Assembly (NCBI GenBank): GCA_963575645.1
Contig: OY754464.1
Coordinates: forward strand, 67,678,948-67,742,947
Length of the DNA stretch: 64,000 bases
Direction of reading: 5' to 3'
Source of the DNA: Xanthostigma xanthostigma
Lineage: Eukaryota; Arthropoda; Insecta; Raphidioptera; Raphidiidae
The notes under the pieces were generated by a model that ran no database searches, was not told the DNA's origin, and worked only from the letters and a program-made list of their open reading frames with translations. This document shows, in pieces, positions 21,289-32,699 of the stretch. Numbering within the stretch: the stretch's first letter is position 1; each line of letters opens with the position of its first letter. Made by a program: the position numbers and the translations under genes.

Positions 21289-21600
21289 ACTAATATTATA
21301 AATGCGAATGTAAGTTTGTTTGTTTGTTACGCTTTCACGCATAAACCGCTGAACAGATTTTAATAAAATTTCGCAAGGAGATAGATAATAGATTGCATTC
21401 TGAGGAAGGACATTGGCTACTGTTTGTCTAAAAAAACAACTCTGAAGGGATGAAAATGTGTTACGAGATAGTTTAACGTTCAGATTAATTTGTACAGACG
21501 AAATATCTGAACGTGAAACTATCTCGTAACTCATTTTTTCCACTTGTCCAACTATAAGTTTCACTTCTGTAATGCGTTCTCGTAACACATTTTTAATTTT
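21289..21600. repeat. Insect-type dispersed repeat end with internal hairpin
   Basis: ACTAATATTATAAATGCGAA, GTTTGTTTGTTACGCTTTCA and the following CGCATAAACCGCTGAACAG resemble, from memory, a very common insect repeat. Inside, 21459-21531 forms a hairpin (GTTACGAGATAGTTT with AAACTATCTCGTAAC, plus CGTTCAGAT and complement). Confidence 0.5.
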
Positions 21601-23339
21601 TTCGCAATTTTACTGCAAATAATAAATGAGAAAACACAAGCAGACGACAAAATTTACAAAAAAAACACCGCCCCCTGCGTGGGGGTGACTGAATTTTTTA
21701 ATGATTAAAGGGGGCGGTGGTTTTTTAATGTTTAATCAATTACTGTTCCCAAATCAAACAACATTTACTTCTCGTAATTTAGTTGTTTAGGCATAAAAAT
21801 TTAATAATGTTTCGGGAAACCGATTTTTGACATGCATTTTAAGGGTTGAGGGAGGCATCGGGTAAAAAAATATTTCAGACAAATGCTGCATATTTTTTCT
21901 CGAAAAATTATAATTTATGATAAAAAAAGATGTTTCTATTAAAAATGCCAAAGTCGCCCTCATCCCTGTGCAGAGGATGAGGGTAGGGGGTGGTATTTGT
22001 CTCTAAACGATGTCCCCCTTCAAACTAAACAACTTTTGTCTGAAACTGTTCGAAATAATCGAGTCCAAACGTCTTGAGATAAACGCCCCATCCTGTATTG
22101 TTGAAATCGAAAGCGGTAAATTTTGATGGGTTTACTTTTTTGTTTAAGCTTTTAACAATGCAATCGAAAATGTTTTACGAAAATCCATTCAGTGGAACCT
22201 GGTTCCGAGGTTTTGAGATTTTTATGTCTTACGGCACTCCACTATACAATGGATTTTTTTTTGTTTTACGTATTCAAAGAATTCTTATATATAATATTAT
22301 ATTTACCGGTTTGAAGTTTTACGTGCATATAATGCTTTCTATGAAGAACGTCTTCTAAGATATTAGATATGTACCTACTATTACAAAAGGTTTCGTGAAA
22401 ATTGCTGTTTCCTTTTTTTTCCCCAAAGCGTGTTCATTTTTCATAAAAATGTGCTTATTGTACTGTGTAGAAATTTTCGCAATGAATTATTTCCTTCATA
22501 TTATGTTCCTCGAGGTGTGTTGGATTCTTACAAAGTGAACGAAAAAAGTTAGAGTTTTGTTTCACATATAACATCATGTACAAATGATTTTGAATAGAAT
22601 AAATTTAGATAAGAATAAAATAGATTTTATTAATGTTGATAGGTTCTAAAGGTCACTCGTAAAAAATATTAATAATTTATTAAAAAAAAAAGATACCCGA
22701 CTGCACAAAAATGAAACTAATAAAACTAAAAAGAAGAAAACAAAATAATTTATTAAAAAATTATTTTTCCCTCTTTAGTACATTTCCATAAAAACTTTAA
22801 AACGTTTTTTTACCAATATTTTATTTTGTTCCTTTAGTTAATAACTAAAGGAAAAATGTTGAATAATATTCAAAATTTTTACACGTTAATGCATTAATAT
22901 TAAATACTAGCCCTGTTTCTCTAAATTCGAGAAAATTTATTATTGCAATCACGATTAGCTTAGAAGTTATGACGGTTTAAAATGTATAAAAATTTAAACA
23001 ATTAAAATTGGCTATATCTCTGAAACTAAAAGAAATACAGGGTTGCGGATGGTCGGAATCGATTCAGAATGACTTTTTCTATATCTATAAGTACGCATAA
23101 TATCAAACGAAACAGAGCGAATTTATTTTTGAAAATTTTTTCAATTTTGTAAGAAGGGGGTACCCTTCTTACTTTTTGCGTTTTTAAGAAAACTCAGAAA
23201 TCTGTAAGATATTGTTTACAAATGACTTACAACTGAGGTTATTCTTATAGAAAAAATCGCGCTGAATCGATTTCCACCTCTTTACCATTAGTTGTTTAGA
23301 AGTTATGGCGTTATATACATAAAGATTTCAAAATTAGAA
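21601..23339. other. No recognisable gene; one short palindrome
   Basis: Includes a GGGGGCGGTG-rich patch near 21710, a GAGGATGAGGGTAGGGGGTG patch near 21980, and a perfect palindrome GTAAGAAGGG/CCCTTCTTAC at 23149-23172. Open frames (22098-22358 and others) are AT-driven. TCTGAAACTAAAAG-type sequence around 23015-23300 looks like an old dispersed repeat. Confidence 0.35.
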
Positions 23340-23590
23340 CTGGGGCTATTTTTCGTGCTTGTTTGTCTTCTTGTTTTGAGCAAGAACCAATCAGTACCTA
23401 ATTAGTATCTTGTCACGGGGGCGACATGGACAAACGCCTACAAACAAACATGGCGACATAGTGTGTGTTCTGTTCAGAAACAATAGACGTTCTCTTTTTT
23501 TAACATTCGTGCGCAATAAATCCAGCTTCAATACACGCATCGTGTGAAAAGAATACATAAAAACCATCACGAAACCCAGCGCCATAGCTA
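23340..23590 (-). mobile_element. Family C MITE, copy 2 (diverged, partial)
   Basis: Carries GAGCAAGAACCAATCAG, GTATCTTGTCACG and GGCGACATGGACAAACGCC as in the other family C copies. The GGCCGCTGCAC-type ends are lost. More diverged than the others. Confidence 0.55.
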
Positions 23591-23685
23591 ATAGTTAAAT
23601 CATTATATCTATTAATTAACTATATGAATCATTGTCTATCTACTCAATGTGCAGTGAGTGAACGCAACAAAGCGTATCGAAATAG

Positions 23686-24685
23686 TTATTGGGGTAACTA
23701 GTAGTCTACTGTGCGATCGGCGAAAGAAGACCGGTGGGGAAAGGGCAAGAAGTCGTTGATGTGTTCCCAAATTATCGGAATTCATAGGCGGCGCATAGCA
23801 AGGCATGCAAACAATGTATAGCTTTAAATTTTAAGGCATTATTTTGAGCCTCTAACTCGCCCATTTTAATTACATTCGCTATGACCTCCCTAGCGCCACT
23901 TCTAACTGTTTTTCCCTTTTTACTTTCCATTTTGATGATATTCAGACAACACCCCTCAACTTAGTCCGTGAACGCACACCTATGTACTGTCTGGTGTATG
24001 ATTTTTTTGTACTGTTAGCAAGTGTCGCTGTATAGTCGTACAGCTGTGGCAAGAGTACAATTGTCGCGGTACGACAATCGTTACACTATTGGTCGACTGG
24101 ACTCCCTTATTGCATAGAAGCGGTTCCAGGATCATTACCTTTTACTAATATAAAATACTTGTGCGCTCTTCTGCAATAAGGTCATAGGACTACATACCAC
24201 AGACCGGTCTTCTTTTAAAAATCCAACAGTAAGTCATTCATCGCGCTGACAGGTCATGACTTAGCCTACAAGTTGCGCCCATAATTTTATTCAACAATTG
24301 CGCGTTATTCATGTTTTAATTATAATGAGATGTTGTAAATATATCTATTTATTTCTTTATAAAAAAAAACTGTCAATACTAACAGCACCAAACAGCACGA
24401 TTCAATGTTTTGGTTTGAGGTTAGCCGGTTATGAATAAACTCCACGTCGAAAACATTCGGCCTCTCAATTTTAGCCTCAATGGGTAACAACGGAGTTGTT
24501 GTTACCTACTATTTCGTTACGACTCAGAAAATAGTTACGTTTATTTTCATTACTCCACAATGGCCGAGCTAGTAGGAATCTTCATTGAGTTATGACAAGT
24601 AATTGTCACCAGTCGGTAAATGGCTATTTAGGGTTCGGTTTTTAGGCATGATAAAACATGAATAACGCGCATGAGTTGAATAAAT
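23686..24685. mobile_element. Composite X-Y TIR element, copy 2 (interrupted)
   Basis: X starts TTATTGGGGTAACTAGTAG; Y spans 24284-24685 and is almost identical to 11273-11673. X contains a 521-bp insertion (23709-24229) at a TA, and its centre is about 97 bp shorter than in copy 1. Confidence 0.75.
23709..24229. mobile_element. TA-flanked TIR element inserted in X
   Basis: Ends CTGTGCGATCGG, then AAAGAAGACCGGT, and complemented CTGTTGGAT, then AAAAGAAGACCGGT: about 28-bp inverted repeats. TA lies on both sides (23707-23708, 24230-24231). The uninterrupted copy at 11123-11124 has a single TA at the same position, proving the TA duplication. The TA points to the Tc1/mariner superfamily or another TA-targeting group. 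Non-coding, 521 bp. Confidence 0.88.
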
Positions 24686-24840
24686 ATATCTGCGTCTCTT
24701 TCTTCGATGTAATTCCCTGATTTTTCCGATGGTAGGATTGGTTCATGTACATTGTACTTGTATACTATGTCTTTTTCTATGACGTTAACATGGACGTACC
24801 CAGCTTTTGGCTCAGGAGGGAGCAAATTAGAAATTTCTTA
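24628..24840 (-). other. Unrecognised open frame running into Y
   Basis: From about 24837 the minus strand is open for some 69 codons (EISNLLPPEPKAGYVHVN, later YIEERDADIFIQ). Charge and proline content look protein-like up to the Y border near 24685; the last 20 codons are Y DNA. The frame may be the remnant of a gene or element truncated by Y. I do not recognise it. Confidence 0.25.
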
Positions 24841-24979
24841 AGCCGGCTCCCCCGTGCTTGTTTGGCCCTCGTGGATACGCCAATGCTTACGGCTTAAAAA
24901 AACACAGAAATATATCTTTGCACAATAATGGTTCGATTGCGATTTTATTCCTATGCTCGGTATAGTATAAAAGTATATG

Positions 24980-25020
24980 GTTAAATCTAGCGGCAAACCA
25001 GCCCCGTGTGCAGCGACCTT
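24980..25020 (-). repeat. Isolated family C terminus
   Basis: TTAAATCTAGCGGCAAACCA, then CCGTGTGCAGCGACCTT, matches the end of family C at 26764-26810. It abuts the left arm of the fold-back that follows. Confidence 0.55.
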
Positions 25021-25447
25021 AAGAGTATTCGTCCCTGCAAACACCCCCTGCACCCTTCATCTTAAATCTTTTCTCCTCGCCTAAAAACGGTTCGCGCTCT
25101 CCCGACGCTATTTTTAAAGCTAGAGGGTTCTGGTAAACGCCAAATGAAAGACAAAGAATCAGACTACAGATCCTTCAGGCGAATTTTTTGAAAAAAAAAT
25201 TCCTGAAAAAACTTACAACCTTTTGAAAAAAATAATAAGTTACGTAATATTTCACACGTAGGCGAAACTGTTTTTCAAAAAATTCGCCTGAAGGATCTGT
25301 AGTCTGATTCTTTGTCTTTCATTTGGCGTTTACCAGAACCCTCTAGCTTTAAAAATAGCGTCGGGAGAGCGCGAACCGTTTTTAGGCGAGGGGAAAAGAT
25401 TTGGGATGAAGGGTGCAGGGGGTGTTTGCAGGGACGAATACTCTTAA
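25019..25447. repeat. Fold-back with 177-bp arms
   Basis: Arms 25019-25195 and 25271-25447 are inverted copies with about three mismatches seen by eye, separated by a 75-bp loop. The arms run from TTAAGAGTATTCGTCCCTGC to CAGGCGAATTTTTTGAAAAA. No coding capacity. The arms are nearly identical, so formation was recent or conversion is ongoing. Confidence 0.88.
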
Positions 25448-25804
25448 CTTAGTTTATTTATGCTTCTTGCATTAAACGCGGATTGTAAGTGTACTCTACT
25501 ATTCATATACCGTACGTCATCGTGTCCATTTAACATGTCTCCTCGGCCCGCGCTATTATAGTGGAACCAATTAATTTTCACTTTATTAAATTATTCATGA
25601 AATAGCCACTTATCATTTATACTGGAACTACAAATCCACTGTATTTACATACTGCTTCGAAAATTACCCGTGAAATATTTAAGCACTATTAGTAATGGCA
25701 TTTATATTTCATTTTAATAAAATATTATCCTACAATATGTTTTATAGTAATCATCTCTCATTTTTACTTCCCACCTTCACTATGGCAGAGAAGTATTGAA
25801 ATCA
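25448..25804. other. No recognisable feature
   Basis: AT-rich; nothing supported. Confidence 0.4.
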
Positions 25805-26075
25805 GTCACCGAGCCGGGTGGCGTAGTGGTGAGAGCACTAGACTCGTATTCTGGAGGTACCGGGTTCGAATCCAGGCCGGTTGCAGATGTGGCCGGGACT
25901 TTTTCTGCTGCCTCTTGCCGAGAAACGGTAAATCTTGTATCGTCCGTCTTGTTGAGGTTTTCCATGGTTTCTCTCAATAGAGATGGTCCCTTTTTCAAGG
26001 CCATGGCCGATTACCTGTCGAACTCCTATCTATGCTCAAAATTTGCCGACCTTATCTTAATGTCCTAAGAATTCC
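25805..26075 (+). repeat. tRNA-derived SINE
   Basis: The head 25811-25883 folds as a tRNA: acceptor GAGCCGG with CCGGTTG (6 of 7 pairs), A box TGGCGTAGTGGTGAGAGC, anticodon arm CTAGA/TCTGG with loop CTCGTAT (anticodon position CGT, Thr-like), B box GGTTCGAATCC. A non-tRNA body of about 190 bp follows. The body end is approximate. Both strands are open across the head and body, giving spurious 74-90 codon frames. Confidence 0.75.
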
Positions 26076-26364
26076 TTTATTCGCTCATTGCTATTAATTA
26101 AGTGAAAGTTTAAAAATGTAGAAAATAAAGGGAAGTGTGATAGATGGAAAATAGTAATGGCGCGAATGGCGTTTATTACGACTTAAAGTCGAGAAACAGA
26201 CATTAAACGCGTCATTATTATTATTGAAATCAGTCCGGAAAAAATCGTGTTTTCAGTAGGTCTTCGCGTTTTGAAAGCCTATAAGATATCGTTTGAATCT
26301 ATTTTCTGATTGATGTCTCTTTCTCAATGTGTATGTGGTAAAATATTGATTCGATATCGTGAAA

Positions 26365-26810
26365 ACGGAACGACATATTTTTTTGCTTGGTCCTCTGCTT
26401 GCTCTGAGCAAGAACCAATCAGGAAACAGTATCTTGTCACGTGGGCGACATGAAATAACGCCCACAAGCAAACACTCTGCCACGGTGTGTGTTCTGTTCA
26501 GAGACAATAAACGTCCACTTTTGTTACCGTTCTATCACTGCGCGTGCACCAGATCTACCTACAAAACAAGCTTGAAAAGACGTCTCGTGTGAAGCGAGCA
26601 CATGAAAGCAATTAAGAAAATCACCGCTAGAATAATAATAATAATAATAGTAGTTTATTGATGACGAAATCAAAAGGATAAACGAGTTCAGCAAAAATGC
26701 TGTTTTTCAACTCTTCCTCACAAAGAAAAAAAATATACAATAATTTGTGAAATAGAAAACTAGTAGTTAAATCTAGCGGCAAATCCTGCCTCGTGTGCAG
26801 CGACCTTTAC
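26365..26810 (-). mobile_element. Family C MITE, copy 3, with a LINE insertion
   Basis: CTTGGTCCTCTGCTTGCTCT, GAACCAATCAGGAAACAGTA and TTGTCACGTGGGCGACATGA match the complement of 8568-8988. The end TCGTGTGCAGCGACCTTT is intact at 26793-26810. A 138-bp LINE tail (26625-26762) splits it. Confidence 0.65.
26625..26762 (-). mobile_element. 5'-truncated LINE 3' UTR with (ATT)n tail
   Basis: On the minus strand the segment ends CATCAATAAACTACT followed by (ATT)n, as in I-like/CR1-like LINE tails. Preceding GAAGAGTTGAAAAACAGC is non-coding 3' UTR. It interrupts a family C copy, so it is younger than that copy. Confidence 0.55.
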
Positions 26811-27003
26811 ACAGGCCCATTGTCTGTGCCGCATTCACCGCGTACACAGCCAACCTCCGCTAACAGCTACACTTTGGTCCTTACAAGATGACGCGTACTC
26901 TATCTCGGCCATAACATGGCGGTAGCACTGTCCCTTCAGCGTGCTCTGTGTGCCGAACCCCGTTTATGGATGACCGCGTGTCTTGACTACCGATCTTCTA
27001 AAC

Positions 27004-27954
27004 CAGCGGTCGGCAACCTTTTAGCAGCCAAGGGTCGCATAGTGTGGCAAAATTAAATAAAGGCGAGGCCACACTTGTTCATCGTATTAAAAATCTGAAA
27101 ACACAAATATTTGCTTTTTTCATCATTATTTAGTTTAAATTTTATTAATAAAAAATAAAATGAGAAAAATAGACAAATGAAAACTTCGAAGTAAACTTTA
27201 CATCAAGGGCGTAGATTTTTTTCTAGGGAGGGGGGTAAAGCAAATAGTTTTTTTTTAAGTTTTATTAATATCACACAAGAATACTCACGAAGGAAGGTGT
27301 CAAGCTAGGTATTAATTCTCAAATCAATTTTACAAATTTTTTTTCAAGAAGTATTTCTAAATTTTATTTTTTAGCCAGGTATTCGTATTATTTTCAGTTT
27401 TGAAGATTAAAGGATGAAACCTGGTGGCATAGGATCAATGAACTAAGCAAAAAATACTGAAGGTTTTTTTATTGCATTTTATTGTCTGACGTTTCGGAAA
27501 ACTTTATGCCATCTTCGGAGAATCTAGAAGATTTATATATACCTAAATAGTTTTAAATTATTGTTGTTAAAGTTTACATAACACAATAATTTAAATAATT
27601 TAAAACTTTTGTGATTTTTGAGGCTGTATTTAACTGGCTATTTGTGGAATGTTTGTTTTCGTGTCTGTCGTAGAAATTCGTAGAATGGCAGTCAAATCTA
27701 TGAGACGAAAACAATAGTTAGTTTTTCTGTATTGGGAATTGAAAAAGTTTGTACGTATAACTCATAAGTGCTGCCAAAACTTGTAACTAATTGCTGAACC
27801 TTTTCAATTTGTCAGATTTAAATGCCACAAAATTTAACAAGATCATTGATTTCATAGAAGTTTTTGAGAGTATCATTAAATTGAAGATCAATCAATCAGT
27901 TTTGGCGGGAAAAACAGTCACGGGCGTGACGGGCCGCGAGTTGCCGACCGCTGT
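27004..27954. mobile_element. hAT-type non-autonomous element (copy 6, 951 bp)
   Basis: Ends CAGCGGTCGGCAACC and its complement; exact 8-bp duplication TTCTAAAC at 26996-27003 and 27955-27962. The largest hAT-type element in the window. No transposase relic was recognised. It includes a nested reverse copy of the GAAACGTC palindromic element at 27404-27526. Confidence 0.93.
27404..27526 (-). repeat. Copy of the GAAACGTC palindromic element nested in hAT copy 6
   Basis: Reverse complement of about 3310-3433: AAGATTAAAGGATGAAACCT at one end and, on the minus strand, CCGAAGATGGCATAAAG, TTTTCCGAAACGTCAGAC, CAATAAAATGCAATAAA. The core CCGAAGA...GAAAC differs by one base from the hammerhead CUGANGA...GAAA consensus. 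Confidence 0.5.
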
Positions 27955-28222
27955 TCTAAACGTTAAAATGTTGCCTCTGTGAATTCAGGGTCGCCATTCT
28001 CATTCATGTTCTGTTTTTATCTTTATGTGTTAATAAGCTCGTTAGACGCACTGGCGGACGTTGAAAAAAAATAAATTATAGGAATCCGCGGATTCTAAAT
28101 CGATCTAGTTCCACAGTCAGGAATGTTTCGTAGTGTAAAACATCGAGTCTTTTTTGATCTTGGTTTTGCGTATTCAGTCTAGGTCTTGGTCTTGCATACT
28201 CGGTCTTGGTCTTCTAATGCAA

Positions 28223-28650
28223 AGGCCGCTGCACCCGAGACTGGATTTGCCGCTAGATTTGACTACTAGTTTTCTAGCGTTGGTTTTCTTAATTGCTTTT
28301 ATGTGTTCGCTTCACACGAGACGTAATTTCAAGCTTGTTTTGTGGATAGATCTGGTGCCCAGAGCAAAACGTGTCTGTTGTCTGACTCCGGACAGAATGA
28401 CGCCGTGTTGGTTTGTGGGAGTTTTTTTTTTTCATGTCGCCCACGGGACAAGATACTGTTTTCTAGTTGGCTCTTGTACAGAGCAAGCAGAGGACCTAGC
28501 AATAAAAATAGCACCTGTTCTAATTTTAAAATCTATCTTGTGAGCTAGCAGGTGAGCCCGCGCAGTGCCGTCATTTCCAGCCTCGTACCCAGCCTGCTGG
28601 CCAGTAGAAGTCCAAACAGTGTTTCTATGGCAGTGCAGCGGCCGTAAGTA
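28223..28650 (+). mobile_element. Family C MITE, copy 4
   Basis: Starts AAGGCCGCTGCACCCGAGAC and ends TGCAGCGGCCGT, giving GGCCGCTGCAC inverted ends. The interior has CATGTCGCCCACGGGACAAG and AGCAAGCAGAGGACCTAGCA. Overlapping open frames (up to 129 codons) are not conserved in other copies. Confidence 0.7.
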
Positions 28651-28750
28651 CGGTCTTGGCTTTGGTCTTGCGAAAAAGCAACACCAAGACCAATTTTGCT
28701 CAATACTACATTTGAGAAATTTCGGAGAATTTTAAAATCCGAACTGTACA

Positions 28751-29028
28751 ATACGCGCCACGAATCTGAAAGGTTCGGAAGTTAGATGCGAATGCGGGCT
28801 TGCGCTTGTACAGTCTGTTGAAAAACTACAAACTCGCAACTCCCACGAAACTAAAATAGCAATAATAATAATAACTTCGTACTCGACTGTACTTTAAAGC
28901 AGGAAAGCGACAAGTGACAAATGCAACGAACGATCACGTTCCGTGCAGGTAGCTTGGGAGGTGGTGGGAGTATCAACGGCTCTAAAATGTGACTAACTTC
29001 CGAACCTTTTAGATCCGTGGCGCGTATT
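28751..29028 (+). mobile_element. Family D MITE, copy 2
   Basis: ATACGCGCCACGAATCTGAA at the left and, complemented, AATACGCGCCACGGATCTAA at the right. The interior is shared with 17579 and 45454, with an internal deletion relative to both. Confidence 0.8.
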
Positions 29029-29705
29029 ATAAACAATACTTCGCCCGGACACTCCCCGGACGCCTTTAAAAAGTGGACAAATCAGGGGAAACCCTAATTG
29101 ACGACCAATGGAAACCCCTGACGACGTCCAAAATGTGTACCTGTGTATGTGTGTTTGTGGGTGGGTGAGAAGAAAGACTTTTGACAGATCGATCTCTCCA
29201 GCACCTTGTAGGTGGGTGGGTACGAAGAACGTTATCGCGCCACTCCAATGTTCTGCACCTCGAGCCAGTTGACAAAGTCGTTCCAAGTCTCGAGTCGAAC
29301 ACGCGACTTTGTAATTAGTATACGCATACAAGATGATGACCGCACCAACAAGTATACACACGGTGTGCGGTCCTTGCCTCAGGTTTAATAAATTATGTAC
29401 ATACATTATACATAAGGTATAGTGTTGTAGTTTCTTGTATAACATAATTTAGCAAACTGGAAGAAACTAAACTGTACAAAGCTTTAACTAATGTATGTTA
29501 CGTGTATTGGGAGAAGATATTCGCTTTTAGGGTGCAAAGTATAAAAAAAATGAAACAAACGACAGATTGACGCCTACAGTGTGAACAATTTCGTCGTGAA
29601 AAGTGTTGTTGACGTTTCATTGGAAATATTTCTCAGTAAGAAAATATTTTCTGAAAAATCAGTTTCCTTAAAACGAGAGCATTCTCGGTAATGTCTCTTT
29701 TACTC
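29029..29705. other. No recognisable gene
   Basis: A 150-codon minus-strand open frame (28993-29445) overlaps family D at its end and contains His/Thr-rich low-complexity sequence. No domain recognised and no intron signals noticed. Confidence 0.3.
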
Positions 29706-30035
29706 TTCCTACTCCACAAGTGGAGAATGGTACCTATACCTACTGATTTATTTCGTTTTGAGGTCTTCCGAATCCAAAAAAACATATTTTTAGAAAAAGT
29801 CTCAGCGTCTGTTTGTGAAGACGATACAAGTCAAATGGATGATTGGATTGAAATCAAATTTTGGGAGGATGTTTGATATGCAAATATGAACAGCCCTGTT
29901 GTTTTTGGGGGGAATCGGCGCGTAAGATATCGTTGTTTTTTATACAAATGTTATATACTTTTAATAACGGTTTTATTCTATCTATTTTTAAAGAAAGTTT
30001 TATAAAATGTTTGTTTTTATACTTTATAGTTTCGG
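29706..30035 (-). mobile_element. MITE-B, copy 1 (partial)
   Basis: MITE-B is defined by CCAGCCAATTGGGCGA at one end, ACCATTCC words at both ends, and interior AAAACAATAGGGCTCTTCAT and AAATTTGGTTTCAATCCGCT. This copy runs in reverse and lacks the CCAGCCAATTGG end. Confidence 0.65.
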
Positions 30036-30565
30036 AGGTATTTTGAAAGGAAATTATCAGTTGTTCTGTGGATCTGTTAGGTAGCTAATATCAGGTTCGC
30101 GGACCCCCGAAAAACATGCCACGTATCCCTGATCTAGGTCATTTCAAATTAAAAGCCAGAATAATCATTAGAAGCCATTGAATTATGCGAAGCGACAAAA
30201 AAAACCGCCATGATTAGATCGCACTAAACTTGTTTTTAACTTGTTTTTAAAATACTCATCTTAAAATATTCGTTATAATACGTGCCTCGCACAACGCCGC
30301 TATTCGCTTGGGATCCGTCCCATATTTCGAATTTCTTAAGGAGAAAACCTATCTTTTAAATTCATTTTAAGTAAACTAACAGCTTATGACGTTTGTTGTC
30401 GAAAATAACAAGAAATAAATATACCATGTAACAATTATTATTATTTTATTCAATATATTTGTTAACGTAAGTTTGTAACATGAATATTATTTAATTCAAC
30501 ATATTTATTAACGTAAGTTTGTAATATGAATATTATTTAATTCAATACATTTATTAATTTAAGTT
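30036..30565. other. No recognisable feature; diffuse tandem
   Basis: Around 30440-30560 a 57-bp unit (TTTATTAACGTAAGTTTGTA) recurs about three times imperfectly. Nothing else. Confidence 0.45.
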
Positions 30566-31120
30566 TTGACGTGACAACGTCTTATAATTATTGATGAAAC
30601 ACCGACTGCATGCACGAAAAAGTGTAACGTTCCGAAAAGTGTCCGTTCCGCCTGAGCGTGCAAGCGAGAGCGCGATATAAGTGATAGAGGCACGATCTGC
30701 CCAAGTTTGACAGCTACTAAAATTTATTTATTAAAGATCACAAGACAAACTTCCAATAGACTGCCACAGTTCGCTCGTATATATACTTACAGGGAGTGAA
30801 AAATCCACACCACCCGACCGTCCGTTTATTAAAACTGCGTGTATTTTGAAAACGGTTCATTATATTTAAAAACCGTTTCTACAGTTGGTTAGAACTCTAA
30901 TTTTACTATTTAAATATGTAAAAATAAATGTTTGGAAACGTATACGTATAATGTGAAAAATAAAAAAAGTTATTTTTCAACACTTTACGAGTATGGTGTG
31001 TATAGAAATACCTATAATAACTGTAATTGATTTCCTTAATAATTTTCAATGTTTCTTTATGACGTTATCACGTAAAACTATCGTCCGTAAACCGACTTTA
31101 CAGACATCCAATTTTTTTTT
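30566..31120 (+). mobile_element. MITE-A, copy 2 (variant interior)
   Basis: Carries both MITE-A ends (TGACGTGACAACGTCTTATA; CGTCCGTAAACCGACTTTAC with GACATCCAATTTTT), but the interior differs from copy 1 after AGCGAGAGCGCGATATAAG, sharing instead TTTGACAGCTACTAAAATTT with copy 5. Confidence 0.8.
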
Positions 31121-31671
31121 AACATGATCACTACTTCCAAGTTCATACGCTCCGCTGCCATCTTGTCTCTGTTTCTCCACATGACCACAAGAGTACACCA
31201 GTGGCGGCGTGGCTTTTTAAGACGTGGTGTTACAATCGTGATTTTAAAGAAGCACCATGAACGTGTTTCTTTGATTTATGTCAAAAAAATTCCATTCACA
31301 AAGTACTTTGACAACAAATTGATTTACTCTTCTTTAATTATGGTTGCGCCCAGTAATCTAGCTTCCTCCTGAGATTATTAGCTAAAGAACTATTCGGTAC
31401 GATACAATATAAATTAAATTTTGTAACGGAAAAAAGTTAAGGTGCACAAACTTTCCAAATTATATCAGGGAAGCCCCGGTTTACCGTACCTAATACAATT
31501 TTTTGTGCAAGAATTTTTAAAATAATTTGTTTTTTGCGAATGCTAATAATATTAGGAAATTTATTTATGACATTTAATATTCATGGTATTATAATACATA
31601 GAATATTTCAATTGATTAATTATTTGTAAAATTTACTAACAATAAAGTAGTTTGACCATTATTGGAGTAAA
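31121..31671. other. No recognisable gene
   Basis: An 82-codon plus-strand frame (31124-31372) has no motif I recognise. Confidence 0.3.
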
Positions 31672-32060
31672 AACGATGAGGTTCCTCGAATCCAAAAAAC
31701 ATATTTTTGGAAAAACTGTGCATCTGTTAGTCGGTTAGTCTGTGAACACGATACAGGTCAAACGGATGAGCGGATTGAAACCAAATTTTGAGAGGATGTT
31801 TGATATGCAAATGTGAAGAGCCCTATTGTTTTTGGGGAAAATCGGCGCATGCGCAAAGGAGATATATGCTATAACGTTGTTTTTTCTCATATTTTTACAT
31901 GACGTGGAACATATTATGTAGGTAACTATGGCAACGAATAGCAAATATATTGATTACCCGCGTCACCTCACATTATATCAGACATTTTATTTTCTTTATT
32001 ATAATCAAATGTCGGCATTTTTGAAGTTGGAATGGTCCCGTCGCCCAATTGGCTGGAATT
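31672..32060 (-). mobile_element. MITE-B, copy 2
   Basis: Reverse orientation with CCCGTCGCCCAATTGGCTGG at the right end and CACGATACAGGTCAAACGGA inside; shorter than the full copy at 56188. TTTTTTTGCCATTTGGCTAC, then GGAACTCTAAA, follows at once and matches a common insect repeat end also seen at 50888-50920, so the element probably inserted there. Confidence 0.7.
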
Positions 32061-32099
32061 TTTTTTGCCATTTGGCTACGGAACTCTAAACATCATAAA

Positions 32100-32690
32100 T
32101 GCTCACTTTCGAATGGCATGCGAACCTAACAGTTACATTGGCCAGCCAATAAGGTGGAACTGTACCATTTATTCCGTTTTGTTATTGGTTAAAAGTTTCC
32201 CGCACTGTTCTGTTGATAAAATCTCTACGATTCTCGTATAGCAAATCCTCTTAATTTATATACAGTTCGCGGTTATATTGCAGCTATGAACACGAAAATA
32301 TCTAACGTATGGTAGATAGGTAAGTAAGCTAAGGTAACACATCTTCAGACTTTGCCACGTAACGACACACGAGTTAAATTCCCTATGTAGATACAGATCC
32401 CTTGTTGTTTGCGTGTCGCGTCTATTTATTACCATGATGGCATGTCTAATACCTACATGTATTATTTATTACATCATAAAAATCAAAATAAAAACATCGC
32501 CATTTTAGCACAAAATATATAGAAAAGCTAGAGCGTTTATTAGAGATATATAGTGCGAGATCCGGTATTAGAAATATATACCCTCATCTGTTATTTGATG
32601 ATGACAAAGATTATATTATGTTAGATAATACAATTATAATAATAATGATAGCGCTGTTTTTCAAAAAACATGTTTTTTAACTTGTCATAG
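32100..32690. other. No recognisable gene
   Basis: AT-rich; nothing supported. Confidence 0.4.
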
Positions 32691-32699
32691 GTGTGACGT

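Noticed and set aside
28154-28543. 129-codon plus-strand frame
   Set aside because: Lies in a family C MITE; other copies of the same DNA do not keep the frame open.
28993-29445. 150-codon minus-strand frame
   Set aside because: Overlaps a family D MITE end, shows low-complexity His/Thr-rich content and is overlapped by another frame. No splice signals or motif.
31124-31372. Possible Harbinger-associated protein frame
   Set aside because: A few Trp/Arg-rich residues suggested it, but the pattern breaks within 20 codons in every frame.
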